From positions 1 to 64,000 of the forward strand of contig NZ_QHLQ01000018.1 of NCBI RefSeq assembly GCF_011813015.1: 64,000 nucleotides of DNA, written 5' to 3'. This DNA is from Parasedimentitalea denitrificans (GTDB taxonomy: Bacteria > Pseudomonadota > Alphaproteobacteria > Rhodobacterales > Rhodobacteraceae). Each line of letters starts with the position of its first letter. The stretch's first letter is position 1. The position numbers and the translations under genes were made by a program. Below the pieces are notes generated by a model. The model searched no databases, had not been told where the DNA came from, and was given only the letters and a program-made list of their open reading frames with translations. Shown here piece after piece: positions 37,908-47,192 of the stretch.

Positions 37908-38144
37908 TCACCTCTTCCAGTGAAAGGGCACAATGATTAGCGCCCCAATTGACGATACAATGGCATTCCAGCCCGCCGCTTGAAACCCGATACCAAACAT
38001 CAGCCGAACGAAATAGAACAGAAATGCGCCACCAACACAGATGATGATCGACGGAATATAGCCGTTACTGGTGAACCCGGACCGCTCGGCCGCGTAGCCA
38101 ACAATCCCGGCTATCACCACCGTACCCATCAAGGTCAGAAACAT
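37908..38144 (-). CDS. Small membrane protein, GlsB-like
   Basis: A 78-residue hydrophobic protein with about three membrane segments (GTVVIAGIVGYAAERSGF, SIIICVGGAFLFYFV, AIVSSIGALIIVPF). Size and layout mirror the following GlsB-type gene, suggesting an old duplication, but the sequence match is modest. It starts 12 bases after the fmt stop, so it may be the fifth gene of the deformylase-fmt transcript. Confidence 0.75.
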   Translation of the reverse strand: MFLTLMGTVVIAGIVGYAAERSGFTSNGYIPSIIICVGGAFLFYFVRLMFGIGFQAAGWNAIVSSIGALIIVPFHWKR

Positions 38145-38156
38145 CCGGCTCTCCGT

Positions 38157-39062
38157 TTAAAAACTGTCGCCCGGCGTTACTGGGAACCCACGCAAGAATA
38201 CTTCACGATCCTGCGCGCCCTTGCCTGCCCGTTGCAAGCGCAGCAACTCAACTGCACCGGAACCACAAGCAATGGTGAGGCTTTCGTCCAACACTTCACC
38301 CGGCGTCCCCTGCCCTTTGGCCAGACGCGAGGCGAGCACCTTGACCCGCTGCCCGCCAAGTTCGCTCCAGGCCCCGGGAAACGGAGAAAGCCCACGAATC
38401 TGCCGGTCCACCTCAACCGCCGGGCGGCTCCAGTCGATCCGCGCTTCTGCCTTGTCGATCTTGGCGGCATAGGTCACGCCATCCTCGGGTTGCACATCAG
38501 GCGAGAGCCCATCTAGGTGGCGCAGCGCGGTGACAATCAACGAGGCCCCCATCTCTGACAGGCGGTCATGCAACTGCGCGGTTGTTTCCTCTTCGCCAAT
38601 TGGCGTGCCTTCGCGCAGCAGAACAGGCCCAGTGTCCAACCCGGCCTCCATCTGCATGATACAAATCCCTGTCTCATCATCGCCCGCCATGATCGCCCGG
38701 TGAATAGGCGCCGCGCCGCGCCAGCGCGGCAACAGGCTGGCGTGAATATTCAGGCATCCCTTGGCGGGCGCATCCAGAATGACCTGCGGCAGGATCAGCC
38801 CATAGGCCACTACCACCGCCACATCGGCGCCCAGCGCCGCAAACTCTTCCTGCGCCTCCGCTGTTTTCAACGACACCGGGTGCCGCACCTCCAGCCCCAG
38901 CTCAACCGCGCGGGCATGAACAGGCGTTGGCCGGTCCTTCTTGCCTCGCCCAGCCGGGCGTGGTGGCTGACAATAGACCGCAGCAATCTCGTGCCCGGCA
39001 TCCACTAAGGCTTCCAAAACCGGAACCGAAAACTCGGGCGTTCCCATAAATATGACGCGCAT
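38157..39062 (-). CDS. fmt: Methionyl-tRNA formyltransferase
   Basis: Formylates initiator Met-tRNA. The [19 protein letters not shown] start and the [21 protein letters not shown] catalytic segment with Asn, His and downstream Asp are diagnostic; the C-terminal domain binds tRNA. 301 residues. It lies 36 bases downstream of three deformylase genes, pairing the enzymes that add and remove the formyl group. Confidence 0.97.
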   Translation of the reverse strand: MRVIFMGTPEFSVPVLEALVDAGHEIAAVYCQPPRPAGRGKKDRPTPVHARAVELGLEVRHPVSLKTAEAQEEFAALGADVAVVVAYGLILPQVILDAPAKGCLNIHASLLPRWRGAAPIHRAIMAGDDETGICIMQMEAGLDTGPVLLREGTPIGEEETTAQLHDRLSEMGASLIVTALRHLDGLSPDVQPEDGVTYAAKIDKAEARIDWSRPAVEVDRQIRGLSPFPGAWSELGGQRVKVLASRLAKGQGTPGEVLDESLTIACGSGAVELLRLQRAGKGAQDREVFLRGFPVTPGDSF

Positions 39063-39098
39063 TGCTCTGCCTTCTGTTTGGGGCGGACTAGTTGGCTC

Positions 39099-39596
39099 TT
39101 AACCGTTCAACTTCTTGGCCTTGCGCAACAGCATGTCACGTTTGACCTTGCTCAGGTTGTCGAAAAACATCTTGCCGTTCAGATGATCAATCTGGTGCTG
39201 CACACTGGTCGCCTCGATGCCAACAAAATCCCGTTCTTCAACCTCACCCGCCTCATTCAAGAACCGCACTGTCACCGCACGCGGCCGTTTGATCTTGGCA
39301 GACACACCGGGCAGGTTCGGGCTGGCCTCTTCGTGCTCGCGTAGCTCGATCGAGGCATGCAACACCTCGGGGTTGGCCATCTTCACCGCCTTGCCCCGCT
39401 CTTTTGATCCATCCACAACAGCCAACCGCTGCATCACCCCGATCTGCGGCGCGCCAAGTCCAACACCGGGCATCGCCTCCATGGTATCCACCATGTCGTT
39501 CCAGATGGTGCGGATCTCATCGGTGACCTCTATCACCTCCTCGGCCTGAGTACGCAGGCGCTTGTCAGGCCACGGCAGGCAAATACGGGATGTCAT
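39099..39596 (-). CDS. Peptide deformylase-like protein, catalytic residues substituted
   Basis: A 165-residue deformylase paralogue that keeps the fold (GVGLGAPQIGVM with Gln51, SVQHQIDHLNGKMFFDNL) but lacks key chemistry. The EGCLS motif reads EEASPN, so the metal-ligand Cys is replaced (Ser92 by alignment). The HExxH motif reads HQIDH, so the general-base Glu is Gln135, while both His (134, 138) remain. It is the third of three overlapping def genes and starts four bases inside the second. It is probably inactive as a deformylase but is intact and not decaying, so a regulatory, metal-binding or ribosome-related role is possible. Confidence 0.85.
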   Translation of the reverse strand: MTSRICLPWPDKRLRTQAEEVIEVTDEIRTIWNDMVDTMEAMPGVGLGAPQIGVMQRLAVVDGSKERGKAVKMANPEVLHASIELREHEEASPNLPGVSAKIKRPRAVTVRFLNEAGEVEERDFVGIEATSVQHQIDHLNGKMFFDNLSKVKRDMLLRKAKKLNG

Positions 39597-40090
39597 GAGT
39601 GTTTCTCCAGAAATTCGGCCTCGGCCTTGCTACGTTCCGCTGCTGGCAAATGGTCAAAGGTCACAACGCCGTTCAGATGATCGAATTCGTGCTGAATGCA
39701 GCGCGCCTCGAACCCGTCAAAGTCAGCCATGTGGATGTCCCCCTCGGGCGCGGTCCATTGCACTGTCACCGCCTTGGGTCGCTCAACAGGCACTAGGATA
39801 CCCGGGATGGACAAGCAGCCTTCCTCGACCACCTCGGGGATACGTTCTGCTGCCATGATGGTTGGGTTGATCATGGCCATCGGCGATTTTTCTCCCTCTT
39901 TCCATGTGCAATCCATCACAAACAGCCGCTTCATCACACCAACCTGCGGAGCGGCCATTCCACGACCCTCGGCCGCGTACATCGTCTCGAACATATCCGC
40001 GATCAAATCATCCAGATCCTCACCCTGCACAGAATCACAACGCTGAGACAGGCGGGCATCCGGCCAGATCAAAATCGGCAATATGCTCAC
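39593..40090 (-). CDS. Peptide deformylase (second copy)
   Basis: Removes the formyl group from nascent proteins. All catalytic positions are present: Gln49 in GRGMAAPQ, Cys92 in EEGCLSIPG and His134/Glu135/His138 in CIQHEFDHLNG. 165 residues. Shorter at the C-terminus than the first copy. It overlaps both neighbouring def genes by four bases, so the three are translated from one message. Confidence 0.93.
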   Translation of the reverse strand: MSILPILIWPDARLSQRCDSVQGEDLDDLIADMFETMYAAEGRGMAAPQVGVMKRLFVMDCTWKEGEKSPMAMINPTIMAAERIPEVVEEGCLSIPGILVPVERPKAVTVQWTAPEGDIHMADFDGFEARCIQHEFDHLNGVVTFDHLPAAERSKAEAEFLEKHS

Positions 40091-40605
40091 TTGCGTGCCA
40101 TCTCGCGTTTCAGCTTTTGCATTTTGCGGGTAATCATCTGGCGCTTCAGCGGCTTTAGGTAATCGATGAACAGCTTGCCTTGCAGGTGATCAATCTCGTG
40201 CTGCACACAGGTCGCCCACAGATCATCAAATGTCTCACGCTGTGCATTGCCGTCGCGATCCATCCATTCAACGTCTACCACCTTGGGCCGGGTCACCTCG
40301 GCATATTGCTCGGGGATCGACAGGCAGCCTTCCTCGTACACGTTGGTCTCATCCGACGAGGCCACGATAACAGGGTTGAACATCACCAAGGGGCGCGGAG
40401 CTTCACCGTCCTCTTTGACACAGTCCAGTGCGATAATCCGGTCCATGATGCCGATCTGCGGTGCCGCCAGGCCAATGCCTGGCGCGTCATACATGGTTTC
40501 CAGCATGTCATCAGCCAGCTTGCGCAGATCATCAGTGATATCACTCACTGGCGCACAAACCTTCTTCAGGCGAGGGTCGGGATGGATCAAGATACTACGT
40601 TTCAT
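40087..40605 (-). CDS. def: Peptide deformylase (first copy, canonical)
   Basis: The most canonical of the three deformylases: Gln50 in GIGLAAPQ, Cys94 in EEGCLSIPEQ, and His136/Glu137/His140 in CVQHEIDHLQG. 172 residues with the basic C-terminal helix (KRQMITRKMQKLKREMARK) that docks on the ribosome in E. coli. It heads the def-def-def-fmt transcript and is divergent from the MalY/PatB gene. Confidence 0.95.
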   Translation of the reverse strand: MKRSILIHPDPRLKKVCAPVSDITDDLRKLADDMLETMYDAPGIGLAAPQIGIMDRIIALDCVKEDGEAPRPLVMFNPVIVASSDETNVYEEGCLSIPEQYAEVTRPKVVDVEWMDRDGNAQRETFDDLWATCVQHEIDHLQGKLFIDYLKPLKRQMITRKMQKLKREMARK

Positions 40606-40701
40606 GCCCCCGATTTAGGCCATTGCCTCAACCTCCGCAACGCCCCCCTTGCACCTATCGAAATTAGCAGTAGCTTCACGCCAAGCAAAGGAGTGACCTG
40701 A

Positions 40702-41874
40702 ATGAGTTTTGACGACCCTATCGACCGCCGCGGCACCAACAGCACCAAATGGGACAAGATGGAGATGCTATACGGCGTTTCCCCAGATGACGGTCTGGCA
40801 ATGTGGACGGCAGATTCGGACTACGCCACTGCCCCCTGCGTCATCGAAGCTATCCACAAGGCCGCCGATCACGGTGTCTTTGGCTATTCGTGGGATCACC
40901 CCGATTATCTGGCCGCCGTCCAATGGTGGATGAAGAACCGCCACAACTGGGAGATTGAGCAGGACTGGATCCTCACCTCGCAAGGGCTAGGCAACGCCAT
41001 CGCTCTAAGCTTGGATGTCTGGAGCGAACCCGGCGACGGTGTGGTCATTTTCTCGCCTGTCTACCACGAGTTCGCATCCAAGGTCGCCAAGACAGGACGC
41101 ACGCTGAACGAATGCCCGCTGAAACGCGAAGGCGACACCTACGTTCTGGATCTCGATGACGCCCAAAGCCGTCTGACCGGCAACGAGAAACTGCTGCTGT
41201 GGTGTTCACCACAGAACCCTTCAGGCCGCGTCTGGACACCCGAAGAACTGCGCGAGGTCGCAGCCTTTGCCACCCGCAATGATCTGATTTTGGTTTCGGA
41301 TGAGATCCACCACGACCTTGTCTACCCCGGCAGCACTTTTGTCCCGATGGACGTCGCAGCCCCTGACGCCCGCAACCGGACCGTAACGCTGACCGCGTCC
41401 TCCAAGACGTTCAACATTGCGGGACAACGCACCGGCAACATGATCATCCCAGACGACACACTGCGCAAGGCGATGAAACATCGTCTCTCCACGCTCGACT
41501 ACGGCGCTGGCAGCTTGGCGATCAACATGATCACCGCCGCCTATTCGCCAGAAGGGGCCGAATGGGTCGACGCACAGATTGCCTACCTTGAAGGCAACCG
41601 CGAGATCTTTGACAAGGCGATCAACGCAATCCCTGGCCTGAAGTCACTGCCGCTGAAATCCACCTATCTGGCATGGGTCGATTTTGAAGACACCGGCATG
41701 ACCCATGACGAGGTTGCAGCCCGCATCCGCGACGTCGCCAAGATCGCAGTCTCCCAAGGCCCCGGATTTGGCGCAGGTGGGGAATTGTTCCAACGCTTCA
41801 ACCTAGCCACCCAGCGCAGCCGCGTGATTGAAGCCTGCGAACGCATGACCCGCGCATTTTCGGATCTGCAGTAA
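40702..41874 (+). CDS. MalY/PatB family PLP-dependent C-S lyase or aminotransferase
   Basis: A 390-residue fold-type I PLP enzyme. The DRRGTNSTKWD start, MWTADSDY, the SDEIHHDLVYPG segment with the PLP-contacting Asp, and the lysine in SSKTFNIAGQRTGNMI match the PatB/MalY branch (cystathionine beta-lyase activity). The reaction could also be transamination; PatB-type lyase is the better guess. It is transcribed alone and ends in a strong terminator. Confidence 0.88.
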   Translation: MSFDDPIDRRGTNSTKWDKMEMLYGVSPDDGLAMWTADSDYATAPCVIEAIHKAADHGVFGYSWDHPDYLAAVQWWMKNRHNWEIEQDWILTSQGLGNAIALSLDVWSEPGDGVVIFSPVYHEFASKVAKTGRTLNECPLKREGDTYVLDLDDAQSRLTGNEKLLLWCSPQNPSGRVWTPEELREVAAFATRNDLILVSDEIHHDLVYPGSTFVPMDVAAPDARNRTVTLTASSKTFNIAGQRTGNMIIPDDTLRKAMKHRLSTLDYGAGSLAINMITAAYSPEGAEWVDAQIAYLEGNREIFDKAINAIPGLKSLPLKSTYLAWVDFEDTGMTHDEVAARIRDVAKIAVSQGPGFGAGGELFQRFNLATQRSRVIEACERMTRAFSDLQ

Positions 41875-41926
41875 GCGACTTCAGACGAATCATGCCAACG
41901 GCATAGTCGTTATTAGACACTAAAAA

Positions 41927-41948
41927 GGCCCCGCATTCGGGGCCTTTT
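41927..41948 (+). terminator. Rho-independent terminator after the MalY/PatB gene
   Basis: Arms GGCCCCG (41927-41933) and CGGGGCC (41938-41944) around CATT, then TTTT, with an A-run in front. It may also stop the convergent gene ending at 41971. Confidence 0.9.
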
Positions 41949-41970
41949 CTATTCGATTTGCAAAATGCGT

Positions 41971-42327
41971 TTAGGCCGCGTCATTCCCGATCAAAGCTAC
42001 CGGAGCATCCGGCGCGAGATAGAAATCCAGCGCTGGTTTATCCGCAACCGCAGTGGCGCGTTTAAACTCATATTGCATCTCACCGCCCTCGGCCTCGGTT
42101 CCTACAATCAGACACTGATACAGGTGATTGGTGCCGTCATATATATCAACCAAACCGCGCAGGTTCGGGACAACCCCATCTTCAACGGCAAAGCCGTCTT
42201 TCCACATCCGCAATACTCGATAGACTTCGCCCTCGACACAAACCCGCAGACGGCTGGACTTCTTCATCGCCTTGATACGGGCGGCGTCCAATCCTTCTTG
42301 AACTTCTTTCGGTAGGTATGTCGACAT
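41971..42327 (-). CDS. Conserved-looking protein of unknown function
   Basis: A 118-residue soluble protein beginning MSTYLPKEVQEGLDAARIKAMKKSSRL. The middle, VCVEGEVYRVLRMWKDGFAVEDG, resembles a small beta-rich (PilZ-like) fold, but I would not assign it. The C-terminus DFYLAPDAPVALIGNDAA is low in charge. It is a single gene between the MalY/PatB terminator and the glutathionyl-hydroquinone reductase gene on the other strand. Confidence 0.65.
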   Translation of the reverse strand: MSTYLPKEVQEGLDAARIKAMKKSSRLRVCVEGEVYRVLRMWKDGFAVEDGVVPNLRGLVDIYDGTNHLYQCLIVGTEAEGGEMQYEFKRATAVADKPALDFYLAPDAPVALIGNDAA

Positions 42328-42545
42328 CTGGCTAACCTCTACTGTTCCGAATCTAACAGTGCTTTTCTAAAGTCTAAAATCAAGTGAACTTTTTTAAAAT
42401 TCGACAATCCCATACATCTTTTTCACCATTGGCTCACGTGCAGCAAAGCTTGTGCACCAACGCAGAGGTCTTGCGCGTATCCGGCGATAGGACTGCTCGC
42501 CAGTCCACACTATCTTTGCTCCAGAACACAAATAGGAGCAGCCAC

Positions 42546-43538
42546 ATGGGACTGTTAATTGACGGAAAATGGCACGACCAGTGGTATGACACTAAAACCA
42601 CCGGCGGCGCCTTTAAACGCACCGAAGCCAAGTATCGCAACTGGATCACAGCGGACGGCCAGGCTGGCCCCTCTGGTGATGACGGGTTCCAGGCTGAAAG
42701 CGGCCGTTACCATCTATATGTCTCGCTGGCCTGCCCCTGGGCGCATCGCACACTGATCTTCCGTCAACTCAAATCCTTGCAGGACCACATCAGCGTCTCA
42801 GTCGTGCACCCTGATATGCTGGGCGAAGGCTGGGGCTTTGAAACGGACGAACATGGCGCAACAGGCGACACACTGTTTGGCTATTCAAACCTGCATCAGG
42901 TCTACACCCGCGCCGATGCGGACTTTACCGGTCGTGTCACGGTTCCAATCCTATGGGACAAACAGCGCAACGCCATCGTGTCGAACGAAAGCTCCGAAAT
43001 CATCCGGATGCTGAACTCTGCTTTCAATGACATCACCGGCAATACCGATGACTATTGGCCCGAAGAACTGCGCGAACCGATCGAGGCCGTCAACGCTCGC
43101 ATCTACAGCACGCTGAACAACGGCGTCTACAAATGCGGTTTTGCCACCACACAAGAGGCCTATGACGCAGCAATAGAGCCGCTTTTCGACACTCTGGAAT
43201 GGCTAGATGACCTGCTGTCCGAACACCGGTATTTACTGGGTGACACACTAACCGAAGCCGACTGGCGCCTGTTCACCACTCTGGTCCGCTTCGATTCCGT
43301 CTATCACCTGCATTTCAAGTGCAATCGCAAGCGGCTGATCGACTACCCCAGCCTTTGGGCCTACACCCGCGAGCTGTACCAATGGCCCGGCGTTGCTGAA
43401 ACAGTTGGCATGCAGCATATCGTGCGACACTACCACTACAGTCACGAAACCATTAATCCGTATCGGATTATCCCGACCAATCCGGTACTGGACTGGACCG
43501 CACCTCACGGGCGCACAAGCGCACGTTCTGCGGCCTAG
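42546..43538 (+). CDS. Glutathionyl-hydroquinone reductase (Xi-class GST)
   Basis: Reduces glutathionyl-hydroquinones with glutathione. The catalytic Cys lies in SLACPWAHRTLIF, and the long insertion-rich sequence with VPILWDKQRNAIVSNESSEIIRM and the C-terminal MQHIVRHYHYSHETINPYRIIP are diagnostic of the YqjG/ECM4/PcpF family. I chose the ATG at 42546 (AGGAGC before it), giving 330 residues; the frame is open further upstream. Its TAG stop shares a CTAG with the stop of the convergent response regulator. Confidence 0.94.
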   Translation: MGLLIDGKWHDQWYDTKTTGGAFKRTEAKYRNWITADGQAGPSGDDGFQAESGRYHLYVSLACPWAHRTLIFRQLKSLQDHISVSVVHPDMLGEGWGFETDEHGATGDTLFGYSNLHQVYTRADADFTGRVTVPILWDKQRNAIVSNESSEIIRMLNSAFNDITGNTDDYWPEELREPIEAVNARIYSTLNNGVYKCGFATTQEAYDAAIEPLFDTLEWLDDLLSEHRYLLGDTLTEADWRLFTTLVRFDSVYHLHFKCNRKRLIDYPSLWAYTRELYQWPGVAETVGMQHIVRHYHYSHETINPYRIIPTNPVLDWTAPHGRTSARSAA

Positions 43539-43897
43539 TGGTGCCCCGCATAATGTTCGACCATCGCCGCCAGATCCTCTGGCGGCGTCCCGCTCTGCAC
43601 AAATGCACAGGCGTTGGGACTATGGGCAAAGATCGACCCATCTGAGAAGAAACTGGTGTCGGTGACAAAAATCACCCGCGCGTTTGGTCGGCGATAGCTG
43701 GCAAAATCAGACACGGCCAGCGCACTGCCATCATCAATCACCAGATCCAGAACGATAATGTCATAATCGTCGTCAGTCAGGGCAATGATTGCAGCCTCTT
43801 GACTCTGCACCAATGTAACCTCAGCCCTTTGTCGCTCCAGATGCCCCTTCCAAAGCACCCCCAGATCCGAGCTACTCTCAACAATCAAAACACTCAT
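43535..43897 (-). CDS. Single-domain response regulator
   Basis: A 120-residue receiver-only protein: MSVLIVESSSDLG at the start (usual acidic pair partly replaced by Glu and Ser), the phospho-acceptor Asp in IIVLDLVIDDG and a Thr in VTDTSFF. There is no output domain, so it must act through a partner, as in CheY or phosphorelay shuttles. The acidic pocket is atypical (VES in place of VDD). I chose the ATG at 43895-43897. A CtrA-like site lies just upstream. Confidence 0.75.
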   Translation of the reverse strand: MSVLIVESSSDLGVLWKGHLERQRAEVTLVQSQEAAIIALTDDDYDIIVLDLVIDDGSALAVSDFASYRRPNARVIFVTDTSFFSDGSIFAHSPNACAFVQSGTPPEDLAAMVEHYAGHH

Positions 43898-43947
43898 ACA
43901 ACAACCGGGCACACTCGTTAACACAATGGTTCTCCCACTCGTAACCG

Positions 43948-43962
43948 TTAAAATAATGTTAC
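43948..43962. promoter_or_regulatory. CtrA-like half-site pair
   Basis: TTAA (43948-43951), seven bases, then TTAC (43959-43962), one mismatch from the TTAA-N7-TTAA CtrA consensus, about 50-65 bases upstream of the single-domain response regulator start. The surrounding sequence also forms a GTAAC...GTTAC inverted repeat. Confidence 0.3.
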
Positions 43963-44074
43963 CAAATTTTACGGTGATCACCAAGTATGGTTGCCTGATG
44001 CGCAGTCTTGCACCATATGCACGTAACCATGTTCAAAGTGGCTGAACCTTCAACAGTATTCGTCAGGCGTTGCC

Positions 44075-45037
44075 ATGCCCAGTTCAACCAATAAAATACC
44101 GCAAACTCAAAGAGATCACGGCGGAGGCCTTGACGCCGCCGTGACGCTATATGGCGGCACCCGATCCGACTGGCTGGATCTTTCTACGGGGATCAACCCG
44201 GAATCTTTCCCCATACAGAACATACAACCCGAAGCATGGACTGCGCTTCCAGACCACAACGCACACAAGAACCTAATCGAATCAGCCCGAATCACTTGGC
44301 AGGTGCCTGCAGGGGCAGCGATTCTCGCCGCACCTGGTGCTTCGGCTCTAATTGCTACTTTACCTGCGCTTGCGTCCCCGAAAACGGTGCAAATTACCCC
44401 ACCCACATACAATGAACACGCCGCCGGATTTCGCGCCCACGGCTGGGCAGTTAGCGATGCAGGCCCCGCCGAGGCGCGGGTTCTCGTTCACCCTAACAAC
44501 CCCGATGGTCGGCTATGGTCAGCGCAGGACATCACCGCTCCACTAACCGTCATAGACGAAAGCTTTTGCGACATCTGCCCGGAACAGAGCCTGATTTCAT
44601 TGGCCGACCACCCCGGCGTCATCGTGCTGAAAAGCTTTGGCAAGTTTTGGGGATTGGCCGGGTTACGGCTTGGATTTGCCATCGGCCACCCAGATCTGAT
44701 TGCCCAACTGGAAACATGGCAGGGGCCATGGGCGGTTTCAGGCCCTGCACTGCAAATCGGGGCACAAGCCCTACAGGACGACGCCTGGGCCACCACCACC
44801 CGCAAGCGGTTAACGCAGGATGCCGAGCGACTGGATGCGCTGGTGCTGGCGCGTGGGGGGCAATTGGTCGGCGGCACGCCTTTGTTCCGCCTATACGAGG
44901 TCGACGATGCCGCCGCTTGGCACGATCGGCTTGCCCGCTCTCATATCCTCAGCCGTGTTTTCCCCTACTCAAAAACCTACCTACGCCTTGGCCTACCACC
45001 CTCTAACGGTTGGAACCGGCTAGAGGCTGCCCTATGA
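44075..45037 (+). CDS. cobC: Threonine-phosphate decarboxylase-type enzyme (cobalamin synthesis)
   Basis: A PLP enzyme making (R)-1-aminopropan-2-ol O-2-phosphate for the cobalamin nucleotide loop. The DHGGGLDAA start, [35 protein letters not shown] and the PLP-lysine motif [16 protein letters not shown] are typical of CobC/CobD. 320 residues. Its stop overlaps the ATG of the next gene (ATGA). Naming differs: called cobD in Salmonella and cobC in Pseudomonas-style nomenclature. Confidence 0.92.
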   Translation: MPSSTNKIPQTQRDHGGGLDAAVTLYGGTRSDWLDLSTGINPESFPIQNIQPEAWTALPDHNAHKNLIESARITWQVPAGAAILAAPGASALIATLPALASPKTVQITPPTYNEHAAGFRAHGWAVSDAGPAEARVLVHPNNPDGRLWSAQDITAPLTVIDESFCDICPEQSLISLADHPGVIVLKSFGKFWGLAGLRLGFAIGHPDLIAQLETWQGPWAVSGPALQIGAQALQDDAWATTTRKRLTQDAERLDALVLARGGQLVGGTPLFRLYEVDDAAAWHDRLARSHILSRVFPYSKTYLRLGLPPSNGWNRLEAAL

Positions 45038-45945
45038 GCACCGCCGCCATGCTGGTGGCGGCCTTGCTGCTGGATGCCGCGCTGGGTGAACCAAAATGGC
45101 TTTGGTCCCGCCTGCCCCACCCTGCGGTCCTGATGGGGAAACTGGTAAATGCGCTGGATCAGAGCCTAAATAGCGGCAGCGCTCTCCGCATAAAGGGCGG
45201 TATCACCGCCGCCGCGCTGATCGCAGCCGGGCTGATCCTTGGCTGGCTGCTCTCGCTCTTTGGGCCAATCGTCGAAATCACCTGCGCGGCAATTCTGATC
45301 GCACAACGCTCGCTGGTGGATCACCTGTCCGCCGTCGCAACCGGCCTGCGCCGATCTCTACCAGATGGTCAGCGTGCCGTGGCAATGATTGTCAGCCGTG
45401 ACACCGCCACCATGACCAGCCCCCAAGTCGCACGTTCCGCCATCGAAAGCGGAGCTGAGAATTTCTCGGACGGTATCATCGCCCCCTCTTTCTGGTTTCT
45501 GGTTGCAGGCCTACCGGGGCTGCTGGTCTACAAGATGATCAACACCGCCGACAGCATGATCGGCTACCGCAATGACCAATACGAAGAGTTCGGCAAAGCA
45601 TCTGCCCGTATGGATGATCTGCTCAACCTGATCCCCGCCCGGCTGACCGGCTTTCTGATCGCTCTTGGCAGTGGTCAGTTGCGCCACTGGCGCGCTATCA
45701 TCAGCGATGCTCACCAACATCGGTCACCTAACGCCGGCTGGCCCGAGGCCGCAATGTCGCGCGCTCTTGGCCTCGCCCTTTCGGGTCCCCGCTCCTACGA
45801 CGGGCAAATGCGAGATTTCCCGTGGGTCAATGAACCCGCGAACAAAGCGATCAGCGCCTACGACATTGACGCCTGCACCAGTAAACTCTGGCAGGTCTGG
45901 GGAATTGCTCTGGCTATGACGGTTGCTTTGGCACTGCTGTTCTAG
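45034..45945 (+). CDS. Adenosylcobinamide-phosphate synthase
   Basis: Attaches aminopropanol (phosphate) to adenosylcobyric acid; CbiB in Salmonella, CobD in Pseudomonas nomenclature. About four to five membrane segments, the [25 protein letters not shown] start, [31 protein letters not shown] and [21 protein letters not shown] are diagnostic. 303 residues. It overlaps the previous gene by four bases, so the two successive enzymes are coupled. Together with the adenosyltransferase at 5.7 kb it indicates cobalamin synthesis. Confidence 0.95.
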   Translation: MSTAAMLVAALLLDAALGEPKWLWSRLPHPAVLMGKLVNALDQSLNSGSALRIKGGITAAALIAAGLILGWLLSLFGPIVEITCAAILIAQRSLVDHLSAVATGLRRSLPDGQRAVAMIVSRDTATMTSPQVARSAIESGAENFSDGIIAPSFWFLVAGLPGLLVYKMINTADSMIGYRNDQYEEFGKASARMDDLLNLIPARLTGFLIALGSGQLRHWRAIISDAHQHRSPNAGWPEAAMSRALGLALSGPRSYDGQMRDFPWVNEPANKAISAYDIDACTSKLWQVWGIALAMTVALALLF

Positions 45946-45985
45946 CTAACAAGGGGCAACCTTTTTTCATTACGGATTGCCCCAC

Positions 45986-47155
45986 ATGCGCCTATTGCCC
46001 CTTGCCCTAGCGGCCTGCCTTTTACCCGCCTCTGTCTTTGCCCAATGCGGCGGCAGTTTTTCGGGTTTTGTCAAAGACCTGAAACGCGAGGCCATCGACA
46101 ATGGCCACAACGCTGCCGCCACCAAGGCCTTTTTCAAATCCGTCAAACAAGACCCCAAGGTACTGCGCGCCGACCGCGCCCAGGGCGTGTTCCAGAAACC
46201 GTTCATTGAATTCACCCGTCACCTGATCTCGCAGAACCGGGTTGGTCGTGGTCGTTCTATGGCCAAGAAATACAACGCCACCTTTGACCGGATCGAAGCA
46301 ACCTACGGCATCGACCGTGGCGTACTGCTGGCGTTCTGGGCATTTGAAACGGACTACGGTGCCTTTCAAGGGAACTTTAACACCCTGAACGCGCTGGTAA
46401 CCCTGTCGCATGACTGCCGCCGCCCCGAACTGTTCCGCCCACAAATCTTTGCTGCGCTAGAGCTCTATGAACAGGGCGCCTTTGACCCGATCAAAACCAC
46501 AGGCGCATGGGCCGGTGAAATCGGCATGGTGCAAATGCTACCCCGCGACATTCTGGAAAACGGTATTGATGGCGATGGCGACGGCAAGGTCAGCCTGAAA
46601 ACTTCGGCCCCAGACGCGCTGATGTCGGGCGGCAAGATGCTGTCTCATCTGGGCTGGAACCCCGGCCAACCCTGGTTGCAAGAGGTGACGATCCCCAGCG
46701 GATTGGATCTGTCGAAAACAGGCCCTTCGCAAAAGAATTCGGTCTCTAACTGGGCCAAAATGGGCGTTCAGCCACGCGCAGGTTCACTAGCCAACGGCAA
46801 CCTTCAGGCCTCGCTTTTGCTGCCACAGGGTCACAAGGGACCAGCCTTTCTGGCCTACCCAAACTTCGACGTCTATTTTGAGTGGAACCAAAGCTTTACC
46901 TACGTCCTGACCGCCGCTTACTTCGCCACCCGCCTAGAAGGCGCCAGTGTCTATAAGGCTGGGAAACCCGATCAGGGCCTAAGCGGCGCACAGATGAAGC
47001 AGCTACAAAAGAAACTACAGGCGCGCGGTTATGATGTGGGTAAGGTCGACGGGATTTTAGGTTCTAAAACCCGTATCGCTGTTCAAAAAGAACAGCAACG
47101 TCTGGGCCTGCCCGCCGATGCCTGGCCTACGCCAACTCTGCTGAACAAGCTCTAA
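45986..47155 (+). CDS. Lytic murein transglycosylase, MltB family, with PG-binding domain
   Basis: A 389-residue exported enzyme that cleaves peptidoglycan. Signal peptide about residues 1-19 (ends SVFA), SLT-type catalytic domain with Glu in FWAFETDYGAF and GEIGMVQMLPRDI, and a C-terminal peptidoglycan-binding repeat (LQKKLQARGYDVGKVDGILGSKTRIAVQ). I chose the ATG at 45986, not the TTG nine bases upstream. A strong stem at 47164 follows. Confidence 0.93.
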   Translation: MRLLPLALAACLLPASVFAQCGGSFSGFVKDLKREAIDNGHNAAATKAFFKSVKQDPKVLRADRAQGVFQKPFIEFTRHLISQNRVGRGRSMAKKYNATFDRIEATYGIDRGVLLAFWAFETDYGAFQGNFNTLNALVTLSHDCRRPELFRPQIFAALELYEQGAFDPIKTTGAWAGEIGMVQMLPRDILENGIDGDGDGKVSLKTSAPDALMSGGKMLSHLGWNPGQPWLQEVTIPSGLDLSKTGPSQKNSVSNWAKMGVQPRAGSLANGNLQASLLLPQGHKGPAFLAYPNFDVYFEWNQSFTYVLTAAYFATRLEGASVYKAGKPDQGLSGAQMKQLQKKLQARGYDVGKVDGILGSKTRIAVQKEQQRLGLPADAWPTPTLLNKL

Positions 47156-47163
47156 AACAGCAA

Positions 47164-47184
47164 GGGCGGGGAATATCCCCGCCC
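47164..47184. terminator. Stem between convergent genes
   Basis: GGGCGGGGA (47164-47172) and TCCCCGCCC (47176-47184) pair perfectly around ATA. On the minus strand it is followed by a T-rich stretch (CTTGCTGTTTT), so it probably ends the YbjN-type copy; on the plus strand there is no T-run. Confidence 0.6.
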
Positions 47185-47192
47185 AGCTAAAC

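Noticed and set aside
43985..44074. Cobalamin riboswitch sought upstream of cobC
   Set aside because: Only 90 bases are available and I see neither the B12-box nor the required stems.
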